A stretch of 64,000 nucleotides of DNA, from contig NC_067130.1 in the NCBI RefSeq assembly GCF_021347895.1, positions 28,665,817-28,729,816 on the forward strand. The letters are read 5' to 3'. The notes beneath the pieces are model-generated. The model had not been told where the DNA came from. It saw only the letters and a program-made list of their open reading frames with translations, and ran no database searches. Below are positions 1 through 14,072 of this stretch, one piece after another (position 1 is the stretch's first letter; each line of letters begins with the position of its first letter). This DNA comes from Acanthochromis polyacanthus. Lineage: Eukaryota > Chordata > Actinopteri > Pomacentridae. Position numbers and translations under genes: made by a program.

Positions 1-912
1 TGAGTATAAAAACAAACTTGGAATTGCAACTCGAATGACCTGAAACCTATTTTCCCTTCTCTAAATGCTGTGTACAGACTATTCACTTGAGGAGATACCA
101 GCCCAGCGAACTGCAGCTAAACAACCTTGAGTTAAAGGAAAAGAGTGAACACAGCAGAGTTTAACTGGATCCAAGGCGGGTGCAGTAGTTTCTGCCCAGC
201 AGGGTTCATCTGAAAGGTTTCCCTACTTCAGAACACACACAGCTTTGGGTTGAGTGTTAAATGTGGTTCCAAGGAGGGCAGGAAACCCCAAGCGCTTTCT
301 TTTTCACACCGATTTTTTAAAATACTGTAATACATTTGAGACAGCACTGCTCCCTCAACAAGGACTTACTAATCCATTTATTAGGTATATTTACTAGTGA
401 AAATTTTACACGGAAACAAAAAACCATAGACAATCAGGGTTCACTGACTGTTTTTTGGACTGATAAAATGTATGCTTAATATGATCTGCATGATTTTCAA
501 CATGGTACAAGTCTAATCTGCATGTTCTGAAGTGATTTAGGGATCTTTTTTGCACATTTCAGCACCATATTTGGTCCATAAACATCACAGAGAGTGCAAA
601 AGATGCAGTAAGCAACTCCAAAATCACAAATCACTTTCCTTATTTACAATTTCCCATCTATTACGAACTAAAATATCCATAAAAATACAACTTTTCTGCA
701 ATAAAAACAGAGTCTGCAATAGGTTAGCTTTACAAGACAAGAATGTTAATAGGAGCTCAAGTTTCCTTTGTTGCTTCCAGCTGTTTAGGATTGTTTCCTC
801 TGAGTTTATTAAACAGCTGCAGCACCAGGCTGCAGCAGGATCCTTATGAGTGTCTGGGCCCACATTTATGCACATGGAACAGCAATAGCGTAATGAATTA
901 CTCTTAATGATA

Positions 913-1273
913 TACCATCATTCAAAAGTTTGGAGTCACTAAGAAATGTCCTTATTTTTGAAAGAAAAGCAGTTTTTTTCAATGAAGACAAAATTAAATG
1001 AATGATAGATACAGTCTGGTCATTGTTAATGTGGTAAATGACTATTCTAGCTGGAAACAGCTGATTTTTAATGCAATATCTCCATAAGGGTACAGAGGAA
1101 CATTTCCAGCAACCATCACTCCTGTGTTCTAATGCTACATTGTGTTAGCTAATGGTGTTGAAAGGCTCACTGATGATTAGAAAACCCTTGTGCAGTTATG
1201 TTAGCACATAAGTGTGAGTTTTCATGGAAAACCTGAAATTGTCTGAGTGACCCCAAACTTTTGAATGCTAGTG
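913..1273 (+). mobile_element. Tc1-type MITE with TA target duplication
   Basis: The element has terminal inverted repeats containing TTCAAAAGTTTGG, is about 361 bp long and is flanked by TA (911-912 and 1274-1275). There is no coding sequence. A second copy lies inverted at 16353-16710 and matches along its whole length, which fixes both ends. The TIR is of a type widespread in fish MITEs mobilised by Tc1/mariner transposases (family knowledge). Confidence 0.85.
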
Positions 1274-1746
1274 TACATTATCCCCAATTTAGTTCAGTCT
1301 GGATCTAACAGCAGGTCACACTTTGTACTTTTCTTTAACTCAGACAGGTGAACTGTCACAAACAAGGTCATAGTTTCTGAATCATGTGTTACACTGTGGT
1401 TGTTCTAACTCCACCACAGCTGTCAGTATTTTTATTTATATGCGTTTATATGGACAGACTATTCCAGGTTTAAAATTATAAATTACTAGTCATCTGGACA
1501 GTTTGATAAACTTGCTTTTATTTTAGATTTATACTTCAGTTTATGTACAGTCCAATCTTGTAGGATCTTTGTGTCACTGTAGTGGGAATGTCTAAATGAA
1601 ACCATGGGGAACGTTAACATCTGAATGACAGAATGCCTTCACTTTAACACATTGTTAAAGCAGCAACGGTCCCACCCAATGTCTGAAAAGGGCTTCTTCT
1701 CTGCACTTAACTTCTCAAAATATAATCCCAAAGCAAGAAAGAAAGA

Positions 1747-1772
1747 TTAATGAATGAATAAATGAATGAATG
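1747..1772. repeat. (AATG)n microsatellite
   Basis: A short imperfect AATG/AATA tetranucleotide run of about six units. Confidence 0.8.
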
Positions 1773-2354
1773 CTAATTGAAATAGTTATTAAAATCTAGC
1801 ATAAAAATTGATACAAGTGTGTCTTAAAGCTACAGATGTTTCTTATATTTATCATACATATTTTTAATTTGCATTACTTTCTGTAATTACTATGATGAAG
1901 CTTAAATTCTGCAGATAATAAAAATGACTGCTCCAGTAGCAGTAGTCAAGCAGCTTTAGTTATTAACCACCCTGCTGCCTTGATCTATGAGCGACTTTGA
2001 AACACTCGGGTGGACCTCGTTGCAGTATGCGCTAACAGCGATGTGGTTTGATGAAGGGTTCATTTGTCTGATAAAAGTGCTTTATTGTAACCCTGAGGCA
2101 GAGATTCTGGGAGGTTTAATCTGCTCTCTCCTCCGGGTCGACTCATCAAGGGCGTCTCTTCACTCCTCAGCTATTTGCTTTGGCCCGTGAGCCTTCGATT
2201 CCTTTAACAAAGCCAATCTTTTAATGTCAGAGTTGTCGTTTTCATGGGTTTAAACCGGGCTGCTGCTGATGTTCTGAAACATTTACAGAAGGTCTTTAGC
2301 ATATAAGAAAGGTCACATAATTAGTCAGAATAATTATTTGTACTCCACCATTTG

Positions 2355-2784
2355 TACTCCACTCAGCCACTGGCAGAGTTTTGTGATGATCGACGCTGGT
2401 TTGTCTGACTGTTAGCAACACTACTCAAAAATGGACCAACGGATCTGGATCCACAGATTTATTGAGGATTTCTGTATCATTGTGAGATAGCGGCATGGCA
2501 TCACTGTAACCATGACAACAAATGAACACTACGTCAGCTACCTGCTGACAATCACATGATTGCAATCCTACTACAAATCGACCACTGGGGACTTATTCAT
2601 CGGAAATGATACAAGGACCCATCAATTTGCGCTGCTTGCTCCATATTTAGGTCACGCGATTCAGCATCCGTACATAACGTACACATGTAGAACACACACC
2701 TGTGCTCAGCACAAAGTCATTTTGTTTGTGGGTACATTTATATTAAATGGCCACATTCTATGTTGCCGTGATTTTTGATCATTG
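2355..2784 (-). mobile_element. R1 dispersed TIR element, inverted copy
   Basis: The sequence is the reverse complement of the R1 copy at 30382-32649. It begins with the R1 right terminus (TACTCC...GGCAGAG), runs through the segment containing GACAATCACATGATTGC, then the left-half segment ending near AAATGGCCACATTC. The outermost ~100 bp of the R1 left end are missing. It abuts a forward R1 copy at about 2785, forming a head-to-head pair. No open reading frame of note; the element class is not known to me. Confidence 0.7.
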
Positions 2785-3038
2785 CTTAACTAAAAAAAGT
2801 TTTGGCAGAAATCACTATAAAATGTGGCCATTTAATATGGATGTACCCACAAACAAAAGGACCTTCCAATGAGCATGTGTGTGTTATGCATGTGTATGTT
2901 ATGTACAGATACTGAATCGTGTGACCTAGATATATAGCGGCCAACAGACATTGATGGGACTCGAAACACCCCGCAATTTAATCGGTTGTTCCTTGTATCA
3001 TTTCTTTTTTTTTGCTTTTTTTGTTTTGTCTGCATTTA

Positions 3039-4667
<1,629 letters not shown>

Positions 4668-7055
4668 TATTCTCATTGTTTAACTCCACGGAAGGGGTGT
4701 CAACACTTTATAAGATTAATGCATATTTTAGTCTTGCAGCCAAATATCTTATTATTTAGTGCATGCGTGTGACCATCACCAGCCCTCCCTGAAAGCTAAG
4801 CTGACATTCTTTATTAGAATTCCTTGTTAAGAGCCAGGGAGGGCAGTGCTACACCTCAGTGGTGACGTGAAGGGAAACAAAGGGTGGACAGGACGAAACA
4901 GGACGGACAGGGACATGGACTAGCAAGCGGTGCTATTGCACCTGAAGAATATCAGGTGCTGTGTTATTCCCGACTATTAAATACCGATCAATAAGACAAA
5001 CAAACACACACAAAAAAACAGAAAAACCAAAGAAACAAAAAAAAAAATGAATAAATAACCAGACAGTACTGAACACCATAGTTGTGGGTGTCATGTCAGT
5101 ATAGAGTGGAATAGGCCAGAAGAAGATACTAGAGAAAAGGAGAGTGGGTTTCGTGTGAGATTAGACTCTGGAGAGAGTCTCAGCACATTCTGGCGGGTCC
5201 CCTCACTGCTCAACAGCGGAACTTGACAGGAGCTGGTGGGACCTGAACAAACATGCACATGCAAGTGTGAAAGACTCCGAAGCTCAGAACAGCCATCACG
5301 GCAATGCAGGGCCAAGCCGAAAGGGTGCCCCCCCCCCCCAGGCCACAGGAGCCACGGGGCGGCACCCCCAGAGAGCAACCGGGGCCACCGTGTACCACAC
5401 GGACCCCGAGGACAAGAGGGAGCAGCTACCGACACCCCCAGCACGCCAGAACCGACCCAGGCAGCCCGGGGCAAGAGAACACACCTGCCACCCAAGTCCC
5501 AGCCCCGCCCACCCCAGCCCCCACCAAAACCCCGCACCCAACCACCTTGTATCATTTCTGATGGATAATTCCCGACAAGTCCACAGCATTTAATCGCAAT
5601 CATGTGATTGTCAGCAGGCAGCTGACGTAGTGTTCACTTGTTGTCATAGTTACAGTGACCCCGTGCTGCTATCTCACAGTGATACCTTTAACAAATCCGT
5701 GGATCCAGACTATAAGCCACATCACTGCCAAAATCTAATCACTTGGTCCTTGTTGCATTTCTGACCTTCCCTGAAAAATTCATGCAGATCTGTTATTTTG
5801 TTTTTGAATAATGTAGAGAACAGACAGACAGACAAATGTACACCGATGGTCACATAACTCTGCCATTCCTTGGCAGAGTAATAAATAATTGCTTTATTTC
5901 CCCAAAAAATAGCCTGTATTTCTGACAATGCCATATGGAGGAATGAACAACCTAGGCGGAGTACTGCACTCTGAGTGCTTTTCTATTTTTTTTTTTTTTT
6001 TTACATTTTCCAACTTTCTAACACTCTACATGGTAGCGCTAAACAAGTCATGTCTACCTGAACTTCAAAAGTGAAATTAAATGCATCACCAAGGATGGAT
6101 AAAAATGTTGTGCTTAATCTATCTTTCACTAAAATTTCTACATTTAAACAGCAAAAAAGACCACATTAACTCCCACAGTGTGCACAGATAGAAGTTCTTA
6201 GCTGCAGCAAACTTTAAATTACACTTTCCCTCCATCACAATAAGGCCCCTGATGGCTTGGTTTGATCCTAATGCAGCTGTCTCTTGCCAAGATTGAAAAA
6301 AGACGAGGGGGGATCAGTTGCACCCTGACGGCTACAAGATGGCACATATGCAAATATCTCTATGAAACAATGTCAGTTCCATCCCTCTCATAAACCCGCT
6401 GGCACAGATTTGGCATCTGGCTCAGAAGTCTTACTTTCATTCGCTGCATATTGTGCTGCCGTCCGTCATTTTTTTAATAAGGATTGTCGGCCGACTGGAG
6501 GCGAGCCAGCCACCTCCGCTCACCTTCAGGAGGCATTCATGTTCACTATGACATTTATGCCGGACATAGGGAATAGTTTTAATTACCATCCTACTTTTCT
6601 CAGCGCCACATCGCAGCTCTTAAGGCTCGGAGTGTTTTCTGGCACATCAGTTGTTATCATGGAATCAGAAAACTCGTTGTTCCTAATAGGAGTCCCAGTG
6701 GTCTAGTGTCTCTCTTTTATAAGCAATGAGATCTGAGGCGCCATTCGTGGAGTCTTTTGTTTGGGAGCCCATTTGATCACAGGAGGGACTTGTTAATTGT
6801 ATTGTACGTGTTATAGTGAGGGAAATTAGTACTGTGTCTGTAAAAAGCTTGGTGATGTCATGATAAGACCGGCGCCTGCTCTTGTTGTCATGGTAAACAG
6901 CCACCACATAATGAAGAGGTAACTGCGGTAGGAAGATTCAAACACCAAGAGGTTTGCGACTGTGATAACATTGTTACATCATGCACTTGCTTGTTAGAAA
7001 ATAAAACACAATCGGAGTTTGACGATGCAATGAAAGGCAACCAAAACACCAGCTA

Positions 7056-9063
7056 CATGGTGTATAGAAAGTATTCCCCTGTCCGTTTGCAAGTTTCCAA
7101 GTCTCTTTTTATTGCTTTTCAAAAATAAATCTTGAGGAATATATTTTGGGGTTTTTTCTGGCAAGAATTTACAAAAAATAACTCCTTGCTGTCAAAGTGA
7201 AAAAAGACTTCAACAAAGTATTGTCATTGAATTAAAAAATAAAACAAAGTAAGTGTGATGCATTTTTGGCCACAGTTCAACATTGGTTTGCATGAATAGG
7301 TCTCTAATTTTACCCCCCCCCCTTTTTTTTTTTTTACAAAACTGTAAAGTTACACAAGGATTGTGAGTAAACAACCCTTTTCAAGTCCAGAAACAAATTT
7401 TCAATTGGATTGGCCTCTGAGCCCTGACTTTGGCCACTCCAGAACATTCACTTTGTTTTTAAACCATTTCTGTGTAGTTTTGGACATATGCTATGAGTTA
7501 TTCTATTGCTGGAAAACGAATCTCCTCCCAAGTTGCCGTTTTCTTACAGACTGCATCAGTGTGTCCTCCAGGATTTCCCTACATATGTTGTTGCATTCAT
7601 ACTATCTACTAATTTTACAAGCCTTCCTGATACCTGCTACAGGGAAGCATCTCTACATGTCATGATGCCGCCGCCACCGTGCTTCACATCATGATGCCGC
7701 CACCAGCGTGCTTCACATCATGATGCCGCCGCCAGCGTGCTTCACATCATGATGCCTCCACCACCGTGCTTCACACCAAGATGCCACCACCACCGTGCTT
7801 CACACCATGATGTCGCCACCACCATGCTCCACATCATGATGCCACCACCACCATGCTTCACATCATGATGCCACCACCACCGTGCTTCACACCATGATGC
7901 CGCCACCACCATGCTTCACACCATGATGCCACCACCACCATGCTTCACATCATGATGCCACCACCACCATGCTTCACATCATGATGCCACCACCACCATG
8001 CTTCACATCATGATGCCACCACCACCATGCTTCACACCATGATGCCTCCACCACCGTGCTTCACACCATGATGCCGCCACCACCATGCTTCACACCATGA
8101 TGCCACCACCACCATGCTTCACATCATGATGCCACCACCACCATGCTTCACATCATGATGCCACCACCACCATGCTTCACACCAAGATGCCACCACCACC
8201 GTGCTTCACACCATGATGCCGCCACCACCATGCTCCACATCATGATGCCACCACCACCATGCTTCACACCATGATGCCTCCACCACCGTGCTCCATATCA
8301 TGATGCTGCCACCACCATGCTTCACATCATGATGCTGCCACCACCGTGCTTCACATCATGATGCCGCCACCACCATGCTTCACATCATGATGCTGCCACC
8401 ACCATGCTTTACATCATGATGCTGCCACCACCATGCCTCACAGTGAGGTTGGTGTGTTTGTAATGATGTACCAAACATAGCGTCTAGTCTGATGGCCAAA
8501 CAGCTCAATTTTGTTTTCATCAGACCAAAGAAATCTTCTTCGAGTTGACTTCATAGTCTCACATGCCTTCTGACAAAGTCTTGACAAGATTCTTTCAACA
8601 GTGTCTTTCGCTTTTCCACTCTCAAATAGTTAGATTTGCATATGTGCTATATTCCATCCATTTCTTAATAATGGATTTAACTGTTCTCCAAGGAATGTTC
8701 AGTGACTTGAAAATGTTCTTGTATTCATCCCCTGACTGATGCTTTTCAATAACCTTTTCATAAAGTCACTTGGAGTTGTCTGCACTGCACTCAGATGATC
8801 ACGATAACAGTAAGTGTGTGACTTCTACTTCTTCCAACTGTGTTGAATCAGGTGAGTCATTTTAAATCACTTTCATTACATTTTATGTTTTTAAAAAATG
8901 ATATTAAAAATATTTTATGGAAATCTGTTTTCACTTTGATGTGAAAGACTAATTTTTGAAATTTCATGTCCAAAGAAAGCCGAATTACATTGATGATTCA
9001 ACATCGAAAAGCAATAAAAGGGGAAAACTTCAAAAGTGGGGTGAATACTTTTTACAGGCACAG
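7056..9063 (-). mobile_element. Tc1-like transposon relic swollen by an internal minisatellite
   Basis: The terminal repeats are of the AAAGTATTCACCCC type (left end at 7056, right end GTGAATACTTTTTACAGGC), with TA at 7054-7055 and 9064-9065. The minus strand carries a decayed Tc1 transposase. The C-terminal part (about 7400-7660) corresponds on the plus strand to TTTGGCCACTCCAGAACATT. After the array comes the central part (CTGATGGCCAAACAGCTCAA at about 8490), and the N-terminal part runs to about 8760. Without the 782-bp array it is about 1.2 kb. Many stops and frameshifts; it is dead. This is a different Tc1 subfamily from copies 1-3. Confidence 0.9.
7661..8442. repeat. 29-bp minisatellite, 27 units, derived from transposase coding sequence
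   Basis: The unit CATGATGCCGCCACCACC plus GTGCTTCACAT (29 bp) is repeated 27 times in exact 29-bp register from 7661, with the last unit 28 bp long. Substitutions but no length changes separate the units. On the minus strand one unit encodes the conserved Tc1 motif VKHGGGSIM, and the array sits exactly where that motif belongs inside the relic at 7056-9063. Because 29 is not a multiple of 3, the array destroys the frame. Confidence 0.95.
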
Positions 9064-9948
9064 TAAAATATCAACTGAATTCCTGAATAAAAAGTGAAAG
9101 TAGGTGATTAAAATGTGCACTAAAGGACAGCCTGAAGTTATCTCTGACAGGATGTAACCTTTAATAAGTAGCAGTGTGGCGTGTGAAGGTGGAACAAAGA
9201 GAAAAAATTGGTCTTAATGAACAGTTCCTCCAGTTATGGTTGGATATGAAAATGCATGAACACACAGTGAAGCAATAATTCATCCCTGCTTTATTAAGGC
9301 TTTTTTCCCCACGTCCTTCACTGCCAAGAATTGAGATATGAATTTTTCTTTAACAATTAACGAAAGATGTACTTTCAACTATTTTTCCATTACTTTTACA
9401 GATGTTTTGGGGGCTTTGCTGTGGTAATAAATCACAATTTTTACATAGTAACAACACTAATGTAGAGCAAAGTTTATTATTCATCCCTAAAGCATAGCCA
9501 AAGTACTGTTAGAAGTGATTTCAATACTAAATGGCCTTAAAATAATGACAAATTTTCTCCTGTCATATGCAGAAACCAGCAGAAAAGTAGCTTTAAATTG
9601 TTGATCTATAGATGACACATATATATTATTAAAATATTGGAAATATACCTTAACATCTAAAGCAAAGCAGCTAAAACAAACTATCTACTAGAGACTGGAT
9701 TAATATTTCTTAAATGTTATCCTCCTATATAGGCCGTATTAATGGAGCTGACGCAGTTAAGATTAATGCGTGGCTATCAGCAGCTGAAAAATTGAAAGTT
9801 CTGGTGTAATAAATCTTTTAAACAGCTCTGACAGCTCCTTTCCTGCAGGTCATGAGGTGACTTTTTGGTAACAAAACCCCAATTACTGTGACTGTTTAAG
9901 GTTTTGATTTTTTTATAGTTATCATCTTTTGCCCATTACTGAAACTTA

Positions 9949-9954
<6 letters not shown>

Positions 9955-9980
<26 letters not shown>
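9955..9980. repeat. (AT)n microsatellite
   Basis: An uninterrupted AT dinucleotide run of 13 units. Confidence 0.95.
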
Positions 9981-10111
9981 CTTTCACTGTGCCAGAGGTC
10001 AGAAGGTTGACACTAGACGATTAAACAGTTTGCTGACTATACACACTGTTAAAAGTCTGGAAATGTGCCATCTTAGACATACAGAATGTGGCTTTGATGG
10101 ATAGTTTAGAA

Positions 10112-11134
10112 CACGAATGTCAAACAGGCGGCCTGCGGGCCAGATTGGACCCTCTTGTGGGCCTGTATTGATGACTTTGTAAAGTCTAAAAATTACAGAG
10201 AAGACATTAACTGTAAATTGTAAATTTGTAAAACTATAAGATTTTAAACAATTTCCTGACCATGAAAAGTTGTTTTGATCATAAAGTAAAATAATGTACT
10301 GTTCATTGTTTTTCGTGCCTTGTTTTTGTAATATTTTGTATTTTTTTGTCTGATGTGTGGTTTGCTTTTTTTGTTGTTTTGTTTCTCGCTTTTGTCATTT
10401 TTTTTGTCTTGTGTGCGTCTTTTGTAATTTTTGTGTCATTTTTGTCCATCAATTTTTTTGTCGCTTTGTAACTTTTTTGTCAAATTTTTGTCTTGTTTCG
10501 TGTCGCTTGTCTCATTTTTTGTCATTTTGTTTCTCATTTTTGTCATTTTGTGTTTTGCTTTTGTAATATCTTATGTTGTTTTGTCTGACTTGTCACTTGT
10601 CTCATGTTTGTCAATTTGTTTCTCATTTTTGTCATCTCGCGTTTCCTTACTGTCTTGCTTGTGTTTGTCTTATTTTTGTCATGTGTTTTGCTTTACTCGT
10701 TTTTGTGTTGTTTTTGTTGTTTTGTCTTGCTTGCGTAGTTAGTCAATTTTTTTGTCACTGTCTCGTTTTTGTAATATTTTGTCTTGTTTTTTTGTCTGAC
10801 TTTTGTCATTTTTATCCTAGAGTAAAACACTTAACTGTTCAGTCCCAGATACCTGTGACTAAATGTTTTGTTTCTTTTTGTGGACACACTGTGATCTGGA
10901 AGTTTTAATGTGTAAATGATAAAATGTTGTTGTCATTAAATGTATTTTTCTTCAGACATTTCAGGTTGTTTGTAATGTTAAGCAAAAATTCCTTAAATGT
11001 GAACACTAAAACAAAGGAAAAAATTGGAGTTCTGGTTATTTATAGGTTATTAAGACGTGATTTTGCTGGTTCAGTCCACTTGAGATCATTGGGCTGAATG
11101 TGGCCCTTGAACTAAAATGAGTTTGACACCCCTG
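10112..11134. mobile_element. non-autonomous hAT-like element
   Basis: The termini are CACGAATGTCAAAC on the left and GTTTGACACCCCTG on the right, the common fish hAT terminus (CAGGGGTGTCAAAC). Sub-terminal GGCC-rich blocks lie at both ends. The flanking 8-mers GTTTAGAA (10104-10111) and GCTCAGAA (11135-11142) match at 6 of 8 positions, as expected for an aged hAT target duplication. There is no transposase; the interior is mostly the T-rich array listed separately. Confidence 0.75.
10310..10830. repeat. irregular T-rich TTTTTGTC array inside the hAT-like element
   Basis: Dozens of repeats of TTTTGTC/TTTTGTCATT/TTTTGTCTTG of variable spacing. The pyrimidine-rich strand is open in several frames and gives Phe/Cys/Leu/Ser-rich nonsense peptides. 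Not a gene. Confidence 0.8.
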
Positions 11135-11796
11135 GCTCAGAAGAAATTTAATGTAGCCACAGCAACCATCATGTTTTTTCAGATTAAAAAATACAATTGT
11201 TTGATGTGTTTGTTCAGTCAGCTGATAGAATAGTTAAAGTTCACTATTCATGTCTGACTGAAATAAAAGTTCCCTTCATGTTTACACAATCAGACATTAG
11301 TCAAACATGTTGCTCAGGAGGAGCCACAGAATGAAACACAGAGTAGATCAGAGTCTAAAGACTCAGAGCTGGAAAAAGGATCTTCAATCCTACAAACTCC
11401 TCGCTGTGAATACAAGACTCCTGTCTCAGCGTTAAGGTCGTCTCACAGCGTGACGCCTGCTTCAGAAGCAACATTTTACTCGACACCAGTGGAGGATCTG
11501 ACTTCTGTTTAGGATATGTGTTACAGTGTTTATGATCTATGCATCAAACACTTTGAGATCTAGTTGCTTACTGTAGCTCAGCCTAATTTGTCCATAAATA
11601 AATATTTGATTTTAGTTTTTTTTCATCGTTACTTTCAGAGTTTTGAGGAAATGGAAGAAATTAGCAGTGCAAGGATGGGTGGGTAGTAACTTTTTGGGAA
11701 CATTCAAACCATCAGAAAAGCATGATGGATGCACTAAGAGGTAAAATATGTAAATGCTGCTCTGTCGTTGCAGTGTTTTGCAGGTAGTGCTGGTAC

Positions 11797-12015
11797 CTTT
11801 TTCTCGTCTCCCTCCTGCAGTAGCTGCATGTTGCTGCGTCGCTGACTCTCAGTTCGTCTCAGGGTGGCACTCCGATGCTCCGGCAGGTCCGGAGGAGGCG
11901 ACACGCTCCGGCCCTGAGGGTCGACCCAAGTATAAACATGGTTGGTGACATAGCCGCCGGGAATCCGCCCGACTGAACGCACCTGGAGGCAAAGCTTTTT
12001 ACTGCCCTTCAGCAC
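11797..12015 (-). CDS. whrn: whirlin (whrn) internal exon, probably exon 2
   Basis: Whirlin is a PDZ scaffold of stereocilia tips and of the photoreceptor periciliary/USH2 complex. Read on the minus strand, the exon is exactly 73 codons (219 bp), phase 0 at both ends. It starts VLKGSKKL (last strand of PDZ1), continues through the linker with GGYVTNHVYTWVDPQGRS and a serine/proline stretch, and ends LLQEGDEKK, where PDZ2 begins. These blocks match vertebrate whirlin as I remember it, including the PDZ1-PDZ2 linker. The acceptor has a long pyrimidine tract ending TTGTCAG just above 12015, and the donor is AAAAAG|GTACCA at 11797/11796. Mammalian WHRN exon 2 is also 219 bp, which supports the numbering. 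No stop or frameshift is present, so this is a functional-looking exon. Which fish paralogue (whrna or whrnb) it is cannot be told from one exon. Confidence 0.93.
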
Positions 12016-12177
12016 CTGACAAGGAGAGGAGAAAGAACAGGGGTCTTGTTTAAAAAAAAAAAAAAAAAAGTGTTTCTCAGGATATGCATGAGTGTAAACT
12101 GACTGGAATAAGCCGTAATATAAAACCACACAAAAACACAACACAGCAAGAGGTTTCAGCAGGAAACACTGAAGCGT

Positions 12178-12816
12178 GACAGACCGATTATCAGCCTGAC
12201 TGATTATCGTGGCTGACATTTGGCATTTTTCAGATTATCAGTATCTGTATTCGTATTGACAGATCATTGACAAATAAAATGCTGTACTTCAGGTGTGATG
12301 CAGCCTCCTCTCTCTAACTGTCGTCACTCTGTGGTTTTTCAAGCAGAAATTGCAAAAAAACTGAACAAGAAACAAAAGTTGCTGCCACAAACCAGGAAAT
12401 TCGCTCTTCTCGTGGTGGCTACTGTTATGCTAATAGGTAGTGGCTATGGTAAAAAGCAGGCAGACTAACCCGAAACAGTCTGGAAAACAAAAAATAGTAC
12501 AATCAGCTCTTGGATCAAAACCGTAGGGGACAATAAATGAGATGAAACTGGAAGATTAAGAAAGAAGGAGACAAACTGATCAATCTCAGTCGATCAAACA
12601 TAAACAGAGGAGAAAATGTAATCACTTTTATTTCTGTTTTACATTTTCAGTTATAGTCATGCTTATTAATGAAGAAACCCAGTTATGAATGACAGGTTGT
12701 CTGCTATCACATGCTGTTAAAATATCACATTGATTGTATATCGGTCCCAAATATCGGTTATCCTTGAGTGGCATCAGTATCGGCTCAAAAACCCCATATC
12801 GGTCGATCTCTAGACG
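12178..12816. mobile_element. probable TIR element next to the whrn exon
   Basis: The left end has GACCGATTATCAGCCTGAC and the right end, inverted, reads GATCGACCGATATGGGG; both continue with related CGAT-rich sequence. This resembles a common fish repeat with a 'GATCGACCGATAT' end. Ends and target duplication are not sharp, so the limits are approximate. Confidence 0.4.
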
Positions 12817-13771
12817 CGACATATAAAAGAGGCTGAAAAGAATACTTAAAGATCACAGAGAGGAGTAACCAATTCTTGCAGCGCTTCACCAGCATCCAAA
12901 AAACACCCCCAAACGACCAAACTCCCACACAAACACACTCACGCACAATTTCTGAGGCATTTCTAGTGAAAATTGCTGCTGGCTGCGCATCATTGCCTCC
13001 TGATAGCCTGCTGTATGTGCAATCCTCCTGCAGATCAATGCATTCCCATGAGCCCGGTGGTCTGGAGGAATCAAAGTGAATGGGGTTGAGGCTCTTAATG
13101 ATCAAACAATCCTTGTGAACCAGCAACACAAACAGGACTCTCTGGCTTTACTCCACACTACTGGTTTTCTAGGTTTGTGAGCCTGGATTGTGTAGAAATG
13201 TCATCCAAACTTGAGCGAAAGTTTCTGGGATTATGAATGCAAACACAGCATCCTTTTAGTCTCTCCTTCAGAGTCTCTCCCAGCAGTCTTTCTTCTTCCT
13301 ACAGTTCGTGCAAGAAACTACTAAATGCTCCTGCTGAGCTGCCTATTAACATACAGTACGCTGGAAGCAACAACTCAAATTACTACTTGTTGGAGCGCAG
13401 TAGATTGCAGTGGAGGCCCGTCTCATCGAGCACAACGATCTCGTCGAATCAATTTCACAATCTTGATTTGTGCCGAGAGATAATAACTTCAATTCAGAAA
13501 CTCTGACAGCACCAAAGATCCCTGATTATACCAAAGACGCCTTTCATCAGTCTCTGCCTCGTCCACCGCCTCGTCCGTTTGTGGTCAATGTAAAAGTTTA
13601 GATAAAAACTTTACGGCGGATAAGTTCGGCAGCACAAGAGCAATTGCACTGCTAGTGGCCTTTACTCACACAGGGAGGGAAGATAAAGCGAGAAGCAAAA
13701 GGACACAAAAACATTTCCAGATAAAAAGAGTACAGAAGAGCATGAGGGTGAAATTGAAAGTCAGAGGAAAA

Positions 13772-14067
13772 TGTCCAAATTTTGAGTGTGGATGACTTCT
13801 CCGTGATTTTTGAACAATGCGAATCAGCAGCATATGATTTGTGTCACATCATCCCACCAGGGAGTCGACAAATACAACCAGGACGGCACAATATGCAAGT
13901 TTGCTTATACTGCAAAACAGGAAACTGGAGTGAAATTAGTCGGAGAAACAACTTCAAGCAAAAATGTGTAAAATTCTGGTAACACATTAAATCTGTTAGT
14001 AGTTTAGTTCACAGTTTGGCTGATGTCTGTCAACCTTTAACAATACAAAGCAGTAAAGTGGATGTTT
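13772..14067 (+). repeat. direct repeat, copy A
   Basis: About 296 bp starting TGTCCAAATTTTGAGTGTGG, repeated in the same orientation at 14311-14593. Shared blocks include TATGATTTGTGTCACATCAT and ATACAACCAGG, and a closing CAAAGCAG(T/A)AAAGT. No coding sense. Confidence 0.85.
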
Positions 14068-14072
14068 GAAGC

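Noticed and set aside
2100..2125. Plus-strand similarity to the PDZ motif QILEVN
   Set aside because: Wrong strand for whrn, an extra base breaks the frame, and the surrounding sequence is not PDZ.
5091..5603. Overlapping 85-170-residue open frames on both strands
   Set aside because: GC-rich 5' part of a retrotransposon; peptides are Pro/Gly/Arg-rich in every frame and match nothing.
7661..8442. Regular 29-bp repeats resembling a CRISPR array
   Set aside because: Units are strictly head-to-tail with no spacers, and the unit is transposase coding sequence in a vertebrate intron.
10357..10908. Three plus-strand open frames rich in Phe, Cys, Leu and Ser
   Set aside because: They are the T-rich TTTTTGTC array translated in different frames.
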